The notes beneath the pieces are model-generated. The model had not been told where the DNA came from and made no database searches. It saw only the letters and a list, made by a program, of their open reading frames with translations. A stretch of DNA of 64,000 nt from CAYMDD01 sp964409675 (lineage in GTDB: Bacteria > Pseudomonadota > Alphaproteobacteria > Rickettsiales > SXRF01). The position numbers and the translations under genes were made by a program. Location of the stretch: assembly GCA_964409675.1 (NCBI GenBank), contig CAYPEF010000001.1, forward strand, positions 13,525 to 77,524. The letters run 5' to 3'. This document shows, one piece after another, positions 34,767 to 43,952 of this stretch; positions within the stretch are counted from its first letter, which is position 1; each line of letters begins with the position of its first letter.

Positions 34767-35915
34767 ATGCTGAGACGTTTTATCACTTACGGTGCACTGG
34801 AAACCGCGCTGCTATTCGCGCTGGTGCTTGCCAGCCTGCTGGTGGCAAGCGCAGGCAGAGCGCAGGCCGATTCGCGCATCAAGGATATCGTCTCCGTCGA
34901 GGGCATCCGCGAGAACATGCTGATCGGCTACGGGCTGGTGGTTGGATTAAACGGTACCGGCGACAAGCTGAACAACAACGCCTTTACCGAGCAGAGCCTG
35001 ATCGCCTTCCTGGAGCGCCAGGGAGTGAACACGCGCGGCATTCCGCTCAAAAGCAAGAACGTGGCGGCGGTCACCATCACCGCCAGCCTGCCCGCTTTTG
35101 CCCGCACCGGCAGTCATATCGACGTCTCGGTGAGCGCCATGGGCGACGCCAAGGATTTACAGGGCGGCATGCTGCTCGCCACGCCGCTCTACGGCGCGGA
35201 CGGAGAGGTGTACGCCGTGGCGCAGGGCTCCATCAATGTCGGCGGCTTCCGCGCCGAAGGGGCGGCCACCACTATTACCAAGGGCGTGCCCACGTCAGGC
35301 AGCATCGCCAACGGGGCAGTGGTAGAAAAGGAAACCGAATTTACCCTCAATGCCATGCCTGAGCTGAAGCTCGCGCTGCGCAACCCGGACATGTCCACCG
35401 CACAGCGCATCGCCGAGGCGATCAACACGCAGATTGGGCCGGGCGTTTCCACCGCCTCCGACCCCGGCACGGTGGTGCTGAGCGTGCCCTCCATTTACCA
35501 GAATAACGTGGCCCAGCTGCTTGCCGATGTAGAGCAATTGCCGGTAGCTACCGACCAGGCCGCCAAAATCGTGGTGGACGAAGCCTCCGGCACTATCGTG
35601 ATGGGCGAGAATGTGCGCATCGATACGGTAGCCGTGGCGCAAGGAAACCTCGTGGTGCGGGTGATGGAAACCCCCCAAGTCTCCCAGCCCAACCCGTTTG
35701 CCCCCGAAGGCGCGCAGACGGTGGCGGTGCCGCGCACCGATGTGGCCGTGGATGACGGCCCGGGCAAGCGCATGGCTGTGCTGGAGCGCGGTGCGTCGCT
35801 GAAAGAGCTGGTGGCGGGCCTGAATGCGCTCGGCGTCGGCCCGCGCGACCTGATTACGATACTGCGCACCATCAAGGCCGCCGGCGCCCTGCAGGCCAAT
35901 ATCGAAACGCACTAG
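34767..35915 (+). CDS. flgI: Flagellar P-ring protein FlgI
   Basis: This 382-residue protein has a signal peptide ending near GRAQA. The FlgI start is RIKDIVSVEGIRENMLIGYGLVVGLNGTGD, followed by TITASLPAFARTGSHIDVSVSAMGDAKDL and GGMLLATPLYGADG. The C-terminus is GASLKELVAGLNALGVGPRDLITILRTIKAAGAL. FlgI forms the periplasmic P ring around the rod. AGGAGG precedes the ATG. First gene of the flgI-flgJ-flgN-flgK-flgL-fliW run. Confidence 0.97.
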   Translation: MLRRFITYGALETALLFALVLASLLVASAGRAQADSRIKDIVSVEGIRENMLIGYGLVVGLNGTGDKLNNNAFTEQSLIAFLERQGVNTRGIPLKSKNVAAVTITASLPAFARTGSHIDVSVSAMGDAKDLQGGMLLATPLYGADGEVYAVAQGSINVGGFRAEGAATTITKGVPTSGSIANGAVVEKETEFTLNAMPELKLALRNPDMSTAQRIAEAINTQIGPGVSTASDPGTVVLSVPSIYQNNVAQLLADVEQLPVATDQAAKIVVDEASGTIVMGENVRIDTVAVAQGNLVVRVMETPQVSQPNPFAPEGAQTVAVPRTDVAVDDGPGKRMAVLERGASLKELVAGLNALGVGPRDLITILRTIKAAGALQANIETH

Positions 35916-35924
35916 AGGAAACCC

Positions 35925-36257
35925 ATGCTGAGCGCTCCCATGTCCGTCGGATCCGATACGCAAAGCAGCGGCCTGAGCGTGCTGGCGTCCATGCTCTCCC
36001 ATGCCGGCAAAGGAAACAACGCCGAAAAGATTAAGGACCAGGCCAAGGATTTTGAATCTTTCTTTATTTCCCAGATGCTTCAGCCCATGTTCGGCGAATC
36101 CGCCAAGGATACGCTCACCGGCGACCCGGAAACCGACGAAGTCTATCAGGGCATGATGGTGGATGAATATGGCAAGATAATTGCAAGGAGTGGTGGGATA
36201 GGCGTGGCGGATTATATCACCCGCACGCTGTTGCAAACACAGGAGGTACAGTCATGA
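35925..36257 (+). CDS. Rod-binding protein (FlgJ N-terminal domain type)
   Basis: This 110-residue protein has the rod-binding core AKDFESFFISQMLQPMFGES and DEVYQGMMVDEYGKIIARSGGIGVADYI, matching the N-terminal half of FlgJ. The muramidase half is absent, as in Caulobacter and its relatives, where a separate enzyme opens the wall. It lies 9 bases after flgI and overlaps the next start by four bases. Confidence 0.92.
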   Translation: MLSAPMSVGSDTQSSGLSVLASMLSHAGKGNNAEKIKDQAKDFESFFISQMLQPMFGESAKDTLTGDPETDEVYQGMMVDEYGKIIARSGGIGVADYITRTLLQTQEVQS

Positions 36258-36706
36258 CATTGGCAAACCAGGCAATTCAGGCACATCAGTTCCGCTTAAG
36301 CGATGTAAGCACCCTTACCGCCCGCCTCGCGCAGATTCTGGCCGAGGAGGTGGATTTGCTGGGCGCGATGAAAGTCTCGCAGATCGAGGCGCTGCAGAAG
36401 GAAAAACAGTTCCTGGTCAGTGCGCTGGAGGCGCAGAAAACGCTGGTCAGCCGCAATCCGCACGTGCTGGACACCATCCCCTCGCAGGACCGCGACGAAT
36501 TTGAGTCCTTAACGGAAGTCTTTAACGACATTCTGGAGGAAAACCACCGCCGCCTTCAGCAGGCGCGCGAGGTTAACCAGAGCGTGGTGAAAGCCATCAC
36601 CAAGGTGGTGAAGGAGCACGCCGCCAGCCGCTATTACAACAGCTACGGCGTGAAGGACATAGCGCCGAAGGAGGTGATCTCCGTCACCCTCAACAAGAAA
36701 ATATAG
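36254..36706 (+). CDS. flgN: FlgN-like flagellar export chaperone
   Basis: This 150-residue helical protein has the FlgN pattern LAQILAEEVDLLGAMKVSQIEALQKEK and a C-terminal RYYNSYGVKD segment. FlgN escorts the hook-associated proteins FlgK and FlgL, whose genes follow directly. AGGAGG precedes the ATG, which overlaps the upstream stop. Confidence 0.85.
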   Translation: MTLANQAIQAHQFRLSDVSTLTARLAQILAEEVDLLGAMKVSQIEALQKEKQFLVSALEAQKTLVSRNPHVLDTIPSQDRDEFESLTEVFNDILEENHRRLQQAREVNQSVVKAITKVVKEHAASRYYNSYGVKDIAPKEVISVTLNKKI

Positions 36707-36715
36707 GAGCCTCCC

Positions 36716-39445
36716 TTGAGCCTGCAGCTGACTCTCAACAACGCGCTATCGGGCCTGAACGTCAACAAGCAGGCGCTGACGGTATTGTCGCAGAACATCG
36801 CCAATGCCAACAATCCGGACTATTCGCGCAAAATCATCACGCAGGAAGCCCAGTATATCGACGGCAACGGCGTCGGCGTGCGGATTTCCGATATCTCGCG
36901 GCAGGTGGACCAGTATCTTCAGCAATCCATCCAGATGCAGCAAGGCGACGTGGGAAAAACTGCCGTCATCAGCGATTTCATGGACCGCATCCAGGTGCTG
37001 ATCGGCAAGCCGGGCGCGGCCAACAGCATGGATTCCTATATCACCAACTTCTTCAACAGCATGCAGACGCTGGCCGAGCGCCCGGATTTAAGCTCGGCGC
37101 GGCTGGATGCGGTCAATAACGGCGATCAGCTGGCGCGCACCATCAGCTCGCTGGCGTCGTCGCTGCAGTCCTTGCGCCTGAGCGCCGACCAGTCGGTCAA
37201 CGAGACAGTGCAGAATATCAATAATAAACTCAAGGAGCTCTTTAACGTCAACCAGTCGCTCTCCGCCGCCTATAATACCGGCCGCTCGCAGGCGGAACTG
37301 CTGGATAAGCGCGATACGCTCCTGCGCGATATCGGGAAGAATATCGATATCAACATGTTCTACCGCAATGACGGCACGGTGCAGGTTTATGCTGGCAGCG
37401 GTCAGACCCTGCTCGACAGCACACTCTACCAGCTTTCCTACACCAGCGCCCCGACGCAGACGACCTTCATCACCGATGCCTCGCTCTCACCGATTTACGT
37501 CTACCGCACGCAGGACGGCAAAAATGTCGGAGAACCGGCGACGCTGATGCCGGGCGGCCCTTCGTCGCAACTGGTGCCTACCATCACTACCGGCAAGATT
37601 CGCGGGTTAATGGATCTGCGCGACCAGGTGCTTCCCGCCATGGTGGAGCAACTGGACATGCTGGCCTCTCGCCTGCGCGACCAGCTTAATGCCATTCATA
37701 ACGCCGGCACCGGCTATCCCGGCGCGGCCAGTCTCACCGGCACACGCGCTTTTGATCCCACCGATTACGCGCAATGGAACGGCAGCGTGCGCATCGCGCT
37801 GACCGACAATCTCGGCAACCCGCTGCCGTCGCCCTACAGCGGCGAATCCGGGCTTCGGCCGCTGACGCTGGATTTAAGCACGCTCGATACCGGAACCGGC
37901 AACGGTGCCGGCCAGCCCTCGATGCAGACCATCATCGACGAAATCAATCGCTATTACGCCACGCCGCAGAACAAGGCGAGCGTCGGCAATATCAACAATA
38001 TCAGGCTCGCGTCCGATTCCTTAAGCATCCCCGGAACGCCGCCTTCCTTTGTTTTCGATTTCGACCTGGAAAATACTTCTGCCGCCAATGCGGATTTCTT
38101 CGTCTCCGACATCCATGTGATGAACGATGCGAATGTGGATATTACTTCTGTCACCTCCACCGTGCCGAAAGTGAATCTCGCCACCACCAATACGTTCGTC
38201 ACCACCGCCGCCAGCAGCGTGGTCACGGTAAACACTGCCGGTGCTGCGAATGGATTGCTGGAAGGCCAGCGCGTTTTCATTTCCGACCCCGGCGCAGCCG
38301 TGAACGGCATCCCGCGCAGCGCCCTGAACCAGTTTTTTACCATCACTAACGTGACGCCGACCAGCTTCCAGATCGTCATCCCCAATAACGTGGTTGCCAC
38401 CAGCGGCGGCGGGGTGAACCTGGCCGGCATGACCGCCAATCCCAAATACACCACCGTCGAGCCCGGAGAGCAGGCGCGCACCAATACCGACGGTAAATTC
38501 ACCGCCGATCTTACCGGCAATACCACTTCGTCCTTCTATACCATCGTAGCCACCATTGGCGTGGACGATGGCAACGGCGGCGTAAAAACCGCCACCATTT
38601 CTTATAAAGTCGCAAACAACCAAAGCGAACTCTTCAATACGCGCTATTCCGCCAGCACTTTAACCGGCGAGGGCACACTGGTGCGCCCGAACATCAACAC
38701 GCCTTATGCCAGAGCCACCATGGTGGACGCGGATGGTAAAGAACTTCCCAAGGACGCCAACGGCAAATATTACCAGGGCGGGCAAGGTTACCTGAAACTC
38801 GCCACCACCAATACCGATACCTACCTGGCCATTGATTCCCTGAATAGCCAGCAGCTTGGCAAGCCTTTGCAGGTTCCGCCGGTAGATGGCACTGACCGCG
38901 GGTTCTCCTACTTTTTTGAACTGAATAATTTCTTCACTAGCAATGCACCCACCACCACCGGCGACACGGTGCAAAACAGCGCCATGAACCTGGCGGTGGA
39001 ATCGCGCCTGCTGCGCAATCCCAGCCTGGTTTCCACCGGTGTGCTCACCGCCGTGGCATCGCCCGCCGATCCCAGCCTCCCGCCGCCGTATACATACGCC
39101 CGCGCTATCGGCGATAATTCGATCATTCAGCGGCTGGCCAATCTCAAAAGCGCGCAGGTTCAGTTCGATACTGCCGGGGGGATCACCGGCACTACGGAAA
39201 CGCTCGGCCAGTACAGCAGTGAAATCCTTGCCGTGACGGCTGCCGCTGCCACTGGCGCCGCCACCAACAAAAACGGCGCGCAGACGCTGCTGGACGGTTT
39301 CACCCAACGCGCCAATGCCGTCTCCGGTGTTAATCTGGATGAAGAACTCGCCAATACGGTGATTTACCAGAACGCCTATGCCGCTTCCGCGCGCATTATC
39401 AGTGTCACCAACGATTTATTCGATTCATTGTTAAAGGCATTTTAA
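36716..39445 (+). CDS. flgK: Flagellar hook-associated protein 1 FlgK with inserted module
   Basis: This 909-residue protein has the FlgK N-terminus (LNNALSGLNVNKQALTVLSQ then NIANANNPDYSRK) and the C-terminus VNLDEELANTVIYQNAYAAS with ISVTNDLFDSLLKAF. FlgK is the first junction protein between hook and filament. It is much longer than the usual 450-650 residues. Part of the extra length (about residues 490-571, ending FTITNVTPTSFQIVI) is a module also present in FlgE of this window. Start is TTG, supported by AGGAG 7 bases upstream. Confidence 0.95.
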   Translation: MSLQLTLNNALSGLNVNKQALTVLSQNIANANNPDYSRKIITQEAQYIDGNGVGVRISDISRQVDQYLQQSIQMQQGDVGKTAVISDFMDRIQVLIGKPGAANSMDSYITNFFNSMQTLAERPDLSSARLDAVNNGDQLARTISSLASSLQSLRLSADQSVNETVQNINNKLKELFNVNQSLSAAYNTGRSQAELLDKRDTLLRDIGKNIDINMFYRNDGTVQVYAGSGQTLLDSTLYQLSYTSAPTQTTFITDASLSPIYVYRTQDGKNVGEPATLMPGGPSSQLVPTITTGKIRGLMDLRDQVLPAMVEQLDMLASRLRDQLNAIHNAGTGYPGAASLTGTRAFDPTDYAQWNGSVRIALTDNLGNPLPSPYSGESGLRPLTLDLSTLDTGTGNGAGQPSMQTIIDEINRYYATPQNKASVGNINNIRLASDSLSIPGTPPSFVFDFDLENTSAANADFFVSDIHVMNDANVDITSVTSTVPKVNLATTNTFVTTAASSVVTVNTAGAANGLLEGQRVFISDPGAAVNGIPRSALNQFFTITNVTPTSFQIVIPNNVVATSGGGVNLAGMTANPKYTTVEPGEQARTNTDGKFTADLTGNTTSSFYTIVATIGVDDGNGGVKTATISYKVANNQSELFNTRYSASTLTGEGTLVRPNINTPYARATMVDADGKELPKDANGKYYQGGQGYLKLATTNTDTYLAIDSLNSQQLGKPLQVPPVDGTDRGFSYFFELNNFFTSNAPTTTGDTVQNSAMNLAVESRLLRNPSLVSTGVLTAVASPADPSLPPPYTYARAIGDNSIIQRLANLKSAQVQFDTAGGITGTTETLGQYSSEILAVTAAAATGAATNKNGAQTLLDGFTQRANAVSGVNLDEELANTVIYQNAYAASARIISVTNDLFDSLLKAF

Positions 39446-39501
39446 GGGAAAAAGCCTATGATAAGAGCTAATACCAAAAACGGCAGGGCAGGGAGGGCAG
39501 T

Positions 39502-40413
39502 ATGACAGTATCGCGCGTCAGCTCCTATTCCATCCAGCAAACCACGCTGCAGAATTCCGCACAGGTGCAGGCCAAGCTCGCCGAGTTGCAGGCGCAGGTC
39601 TCCAGCGGCTACAAGGCCGACACCTACCAGGAGCTGAACGGCCAGGTGGAAATGTTCGGCAATCTGGAAGACACCATCGCCCGCACCAGCCGCTATATCG
39701 ACAATAACAAGCAGACCAGTTTACGCCTCAGCACCACCTCCTCCACGCTGGACCAGATGATCGACACCATCACCAGCATGAACAACACCATTATCCAGCG
39801 CCGCAACGGCACCGTGGGCGACAACGCTGCCTTCGCCAACCAGCTGAATGGTTTCTGGCAGACCATTGCCGGGCAGCTGAACAACTCGGTGGACGGGCGC
39901 TTCCTCTTCAGCGGCAGCGCCACCAACACGCAGGCCGTGGATAACGAGCATTACCCGACGCTCGCCGTCGAAAACACCCCGGACGCCGGCTATTACACCG
40001 GCAGCACACAGGACATCACCGCCCGCATCCAGGACGGCTTCGAAATCACCTCCAATGTGCGCGCCGATGATCCTTCCTTTCAAAAGCTCTTCGCCGCGCT
40101 CGCCATGGCAAAAGAAGGCAACACCACCAACGACGATACCAAGCTCGCCAAAGCCTATGATTTCGCGCACGAGGCGCTGCAGGGCATCATCGGCATCCAG
40201 GCGACGGTGAACGCGCAGAAAGTAACCGTTGATCAGACCAACGACAATCTCGGCAACCTCAAGCTCTACTGGCAGGGGGTGAAAGAGGACGTCATCAACA
40301 CCGACATGATCGGCGCTTCCACGCAGGTCGCGATCAATCAGGGCATACTGCAGGCGGCGTTTCAGATATTCGCGCGCATAAATTCATTGAAACTGTCTGA
40401 TTTTTTAAGATAG
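39502..40413 (+). CDS. flgL: Flagellar hook-associated protein 3 FlgL
   Basis: This 303-residue flagellin-like protein starts VSSYSIQQTTLQNSAQVQAKLAELQAQVSSG and contains DGRFLFSGSATNTQAVD. It ends with a coiled C-terminus. FlgL is the second junction protein below the filament. It is placed as usual after flgK. GGGAGGG precedes the ATG. Confidence 0.93.
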   Translation: MTVSRVSSYSIQQTTLQNSAQVQAKLAELQAQVSSGYKADTYQELNGQVEMFGNLEDTIARTSRYIDNNKQTSLRLSTTSSTLDQMIDTITSMNNTIIQRRNGTVGDNAAFANQLNGFWQTIAGQLNNSVDGRFLFSGSATNTQAVDNEHYPTLAVENTPDAGYYTGSTQDITARIQDGFEITSNVRADDPSFQKLFAALAMAKEGNTTNDDTKLAKAYDFAHEALQGIIGIQATVNAQKVTVDQTNDNLGNLKLYWQGVKEDVINTDMIGASTQVAINQGILQAAFQIFARINSLKLSDFLR

Positions 40414-40429
40414 GATAGGGATATAAATC

Positions 40430-40924
40430 ATGTTAAGCACCATGTCTCACCCGGCTGCTCCCATCATCGGAAATTTACTGGCACAGGACGGAATGAAGGA
40501 ATCGCTTTCTTCCCGTTTCGGGGAAATCTTCTACGACAAAACCAATCTGCTGACCTTCCCGCACGGTCTGCTGGGCTTCCCCAACCATGCGCGCTTCGCG
40601 CTGGCGGAATTCCCCACGCCGGGCATGAGCCAGTTTCGCATCCTGCAATCGCTGGACATGCATTCGCTTTCCTTCATCACCCTGCCGCTGCAGGTAAAAA
40701 ACCCCTTCATCCAGCGCGAGGATATCACGGCGGCGCTTGGCGATTTAGGCATTGCCGAAGAACACGCCGAGCTGCTACTGGTGATCTCCGTGCAGCGCCT
40801 GCCGTCGCGCACCCGTGTCACCGCCAACATGCGCGCGCCAATCTTCGTCGATTCGCTGCGCCAGCTGGCGGCGCAATATGTCTTCACCAACGACCGCTAC
40901 CAGGTGCAGAGTGAAATCAGCTAG
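40430..40924 (+). CDS. fliW: Flagellar assembly factor FliW
   Basis: This 164-residue protein has the FliW core: LLTFPHGLLGFPNHARFALAEF, FRILQSLDMHSLSFITL, DLGIAEEHAELLLVISVQRL and the end VFTNDRYQVQSEIS. FliW binds flagellin and the translational repressor CsrA, releasing flagellin synthesis. FliW-CsrA control is more usual outside alphaproteobacteria, where FlbT/FlaF is standard; neither of those is in this window. It overlaps the next coding start by 14 bases. Confidence 0.92.
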   Translation: MLSTMSHPAAPIIGNLLAQDGMKESLSSRFGEIFYDKTNLLTFPHGLLGFPNHARFALAEFPTPGMSQFRILQSLDMHSLSFITLPLQVKNPFIQREDITAALGDLGIAEEHAELLLVISVQRLPSRTRVTANMRAPIFVDSLRQLAAQYVFTNDRYQVQSEIS

Positions 40925-42524
40925 CGCCGCGCACGCCCCGCACCCGGAGGCGCTGTTTCGCGAAGCGGAAACGGCCTTCGTGCAGGGCGATCTGCGGCGT
41001 ACGGCGGAACTGTGTCAGGCGATCATCCAGGACTCCGCCACCTTCGCTCCCGCCTATTATTTAACAGCGGAACTTTTCCGCAAAACCCATAATCACGCCA
41101 AGGCCCTTGAATTCATCGACCGCGCGCTGGCGCTGGCGCCGGATGCCTCCGTGTTTCACACGGCGCGCGGCCATGCGCTGACGGCATTGTCGCGCCCCGA
41201 AGCGGCGGATGCCTACGCGCAGGCACTGCATCTGGATGCCGGTAATCTCCCGGCGCGGCTGGCGCTCATTGACGCGGCGCTCATCCGGCACGACTTTACT
41301 GCGGCGCAGGCCTCTATTGACGCTGCCCCGCAGGACGCGCCGGAACTGGCCGAACGCCGTGTTCGCTGCCTGCGGTTGCGCGGGGACATATCCGCCGCGC
41401 GCGCCGCCTGTGAAGCGCTGACGGAGCGCTGGCCTTCATACGCGCCCGGGCATCTTGCCAAGGGTGATTTGCTGTTTGACGTAAACGAATTCGATGCCGC
41501 TGGGGCCGCCTATGCCCGCGCATTGGTGGCGGACCAGCGCTCTGAAGTGGCGCTTTGCCGCCTCGCCAGCGTGCAGAAAATGCGCGGCCAGGCGCAGGAA
41601 GCGGTAGACCTTACCGTGCAGGCAATCCGCCTCAACCCGCGCAGCGTGATGGCGCACCTGCTGCTGGGGATTCTCTATTACGAAGCCGGACGCCACGCGG
41701 AGGCCGAAACGGCCTATAAGACGGTGCTGGAAATCGAGCCGCTGCATGCGCGCGCCCTGATCGATCTGATCAATATTCTGATGCTGCAGCAGAAAAGCGA
41801 TGAAGCGAAGCGCTATATCGAGCAAGGCCTGAAACATGCGCCGGATAATGACCTGCTGCGCTATTTCCAGGCCATGGTGGCCGGCGGCAGGGTGGAGAAA
41901 GCCCCGCGCGAATACGTGGCTAAATTATTCGACTCCTACGCCGATCATTTCGACCGGCACCTGATGCAAACGCTAGGCTGCCAGATTCCCTCCATGCTGG
42001 CGGCGGCTCTGCAGAACGTGCGCCGCCCGGAAGCGGGCATGCAACTGCTTGACCTTGGCTGCGGCACCGGGCAGATGGCGCGTGCGCTGAATATTGCGGG
42101 CATAACCATCACCGGCATCGACCTCTCGCCGAAAATGCTGGAAAAAGCGCGGCTGACTGGCCTCTATCAGGAACTTCACGCCGCGGATGTGGTGGAATTC
42201 ATGCAGGCAAGCGCCGCTGCCTATGACATCATCACCGCCGCCGATGTATTTATCTATTTAGGCGACCTTCACCCGGTCATCGCGGCGGCGCGGCAGGCAT
42301 TGAAGCAGAACGGCCTGCTCGCCTTCTCGGTGGAAAGCGCCGAGGTGGAGGATTACCGCCTGCAACCGAACGGGCGCTACCAATATTCCGAAACCTATAT
42401 CCGCTCTCTTGCCGATGCGTACGGATTCGCGCTGGAACTGCTCGATGCGGGCGTGCTGCGCTTTGAGCGCAAGCAACCGGTGCATGGGCTGTTTGCCGTC
42501 ATGCGCAAGCTGCCGTTGCAATAA
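40911..42524 (+). CDS. TPR-repeat protein fused to a SAM-dependent methyltransferase
   Basis: This 537-residue protein starts at a GTG inside the end of fliW. The first ~330 residues are tetratricopeptide repeats (for example FAPAYYLTAELFRKTHNHAK and AHLLLGILYYEAGRHAEAE). FDSYADHFDRHLMQTLG follows, and then a class I methyltransferase domain with the SAM motif LLDLGCGTGQMARALN at about 379-394. The TPR part would hold a protein partner. Placement between fliW and fliB-flagellin suggests it modifies flagellin, or a sugar on it, but the substrate is not shown. Confidence 0.85.
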   Translation: MKSASAAHAPHPEALFREAETAFVQGDLRRTAELCQAIIQDSATFAPAYYLTAELFRKTHNHAKALEFIDRALALAPDASVFHTARGHALTALSRPEAADAYAQALHLDAGNLPARLALIDAALIRHDFTAAQASIDAAPQDAPELAERRVRCLRLRGDISAARAACEALTERWPSYAPGHLAKGDLLFDVNEFDAAGAAYARALVADQRSEVALCRLASVQKMRGQAQEAVDLTVQAIRLNPRSVMAHLLLGILYYEAGRHAEAETAYKTVLEIEPLHARALIDLINILMLQQKSDEAKRYIEQGLKHAPDNDLLRYFQAMVAGGRVEKAPREYVAKLFDSYADHFDRHLMQTLGCQIPSMLAAALQNVRRPEAGMQLLDLGCGTGQMARALNIAGITITGIDLSPKMLEKARLTGLYQELHAADVVEFMQASAAAYDIITAADVFIYLGDLHPVIAAARQALKQNGLLAFSVESAEVEDYRLQPNGRYQYSETYIRSLADAYGFALELLDAGVLRFERKQPVHGLFAVMRKLPLQ

Positions 42525-42526
42525 CG

Positions 42527-43708
42527 GTGCCGCCGGTCCTGCAAACCGAGATCGTTTCGCGCTTTCGCTGCCTGGGCGATCAATGCCCGGATACGTGCTG
42601 CGCCCGCTGGAGCATGCAGCAGGACGAACATACGCTCGCGCTTTACCGTGCGCAGGCCCCGGACATGCTGGAAGCGGTGGCGGATGAAAACAACCTGACG
42701 GTCATGCGCCGAGACACTATCACGCAGGCCTGCGTCAAACTCGAAAACGGCCTCTGCGGCATCCACGCCAGATACGGCGAACGCTTTTTAAGCGATGCCT
42801 GCCATTTCTATCCGCGCATCACGCGCAGCCTTGGCGGGCAGGCGGTGATGACAGCCTCGCTCTCCTGCCCGGAAATCGCCCGGCTTGCCCTGGAAGAGGA
42901 GGGGGACATCGCCGCGATGCGCCCGGCAGAGCTGGAGCGCCTGCCGGCACAGATGCGGGAATATCTGCCCCCCGGCATAGACCCGGCAGCGGCGCTGGAG
43001 CTGCACCGTTTCTTTCTACACTCCATAGGCGATGCGGCAATGCCGCCGGAACAGGCGTTGGCGCGACTTGCCAGCGTCGCGCGCTCACTGGATTTCATCG
43101 CGCCTGCCGACTGGCCGGGAGCGGCACGGGTTTTCTGGTCGCTGGCCGAAGGACGCATGCTGCTGCCGCTTCCCAAGGTCGAAGATCCGTTCCATCTGCT
43201 GCAAAGCCTGTGCGGCCTGATCGTGGCGACGCGCAAGCCGGTAAGCCCGGCGCTGCAGGAGATTATCGCTGCAATGGAGCAGGGGCTGTGCGTGACGATT
43301 GACGCGCACACGGCGGCAATCACACTAACGCCGGAAAGCGCACCGGCTGCGCAGCGACTCCATGCAACATGGCTAGCGCAGCGCGGCCCATTCGCCGCGC
43401 CGCTGCGCCGCTGGCTGCAGATGCAGATCAGCATCGCGCTCTTTCCCTTTGCCGGGTTCGGCGATACGCTCACCGAGCGGATAACGGTGATCGGCGTGCG
43501 CTATGCCACGTTGCGGCTGGCGCTGATGTGCACAGGCGCGGAAAAAGCGCTGGCGTCCGCCCGCATTACCCAAACCGCGCAGGCGCTGGCGCGGGTGCTT
43601 GACCACTTAGGCGACCCAGCATTTTCGCTCTCCATTTATAAAGAAGCCGGCTGGGATCGGGAGGAGAGACTGCGCGGGTTGCTGGATGCAGAAAAAGCAT
43701 TCGGTTAA
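42527..43708 (+). CDS. fliB: Flagellin lysine-N-methylase FliB
   Basis: This 393-residue protein has the FliB/YkgJ-type cysteine cluster FRCLGDQCPDTCCARW (C15, C20, C24, C25). CVKLENGLCGIHARYG, FLSDACHFYPR and LSCPEIARLAL follow, giving a probable metal or Fe-S site. FliB of Salmonella methylates surface lysines of flagellin. It starts at a GTG two bases after the previous stop, so coupled translation is likely, and sits directly before the flagellin gene. Confidence 0.9.
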   Translation: MPPVLQTEIVSRFRCLGDQCPDTCCARWSMQQDEHTLALYRAQAPDMLEAVADENNLTVMRRDTITQACVKLENGLCGIHARYGERFLSDACHFYPRITRSLGGQAVMTASLSCPEIARLALEEEGDIAAMRPAELERLPAQMREYLPPGIDPAAALELHRFFLHSIGDAAMPPEQALARLASVARSLDFIAPADWPGAARVFWSLAEGRMLLPLPKVEDPFHLLQSLCGLIVATRKPVSPALQEIIAAMEQGLCVTIDAHTAAITLTPESAPAAQRLHATWLAQRGPFAAPLRRWLQMQISIALFPFAGFGDTLTERITVIGVRYATLRLALMCTGAEKALASARITQTAQALARVLDHLGDPAFSLSIYKEAGWDREERLRGLLDAEKAFG

Positions 43709-43845
43709 GCAAAGCGATCTTTTCTTTTCCCATTCACTTGTATATAAGGGCCATATAAGGGGAGTGAGCGTCAAAACGCCTCATTTCCTTTGTTTTCCCT
43801 CCCTCAACTCCAAAAATCCTTATCAATGGAGTGTAAGTTTAACGC

Positions 43846-43872
43846 TTAATTAACTCTTTTCATGTAACGATA
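43846..43872 (+). promoter_or_regulatory. Possible sigma-28-like promoter upstream of flagellin
   Basis: TTAA (43846-43849) is followed after 15 bases by TAACGATA (43865-43872), loosely like the TAAA-N15-GCCGATAA consensus. No -24/-12 sigma-54 match was found upstream of this gene, unlike the other flagellar units. A small GGGGC/GCCCC hairpin lies in the leader at 43907-43921. Confidence 0.3.
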
Positions 43873-43952
43873 GCACTATGTAGCTCTAACCAGCTGCGCA
43901 ATTGGCGGGGCATGTAGCCCCAAAACATAACCATCCACGTAGGAGACCAGTC

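Noticed and set aside
35295..36236. Long open frames on the minus strand opposite flagellar and other genes (for example here and opposite flagellin and FlgE)
   Set aside because: They are antisense shadows of high-GC coding sequence, with His/Arg-rich low-complexity products and no ribosome-binding sites. The plus-strand genes have clear families.
43901..43925. -24/-12 promoter at TTGGCGGGGCATGTA before flagellin
   Set aside because: GG and GC are not 12 bases apart. The bases instead form a small GGGGC/GCCCC hairpin in the leader.
43902..43952. Upstream extension of flagellin by 17 residues
   Set aside because: The extension is not flagellin-like, while the inner ATG has AGGAG and gives the canonical MVNSINTN start.
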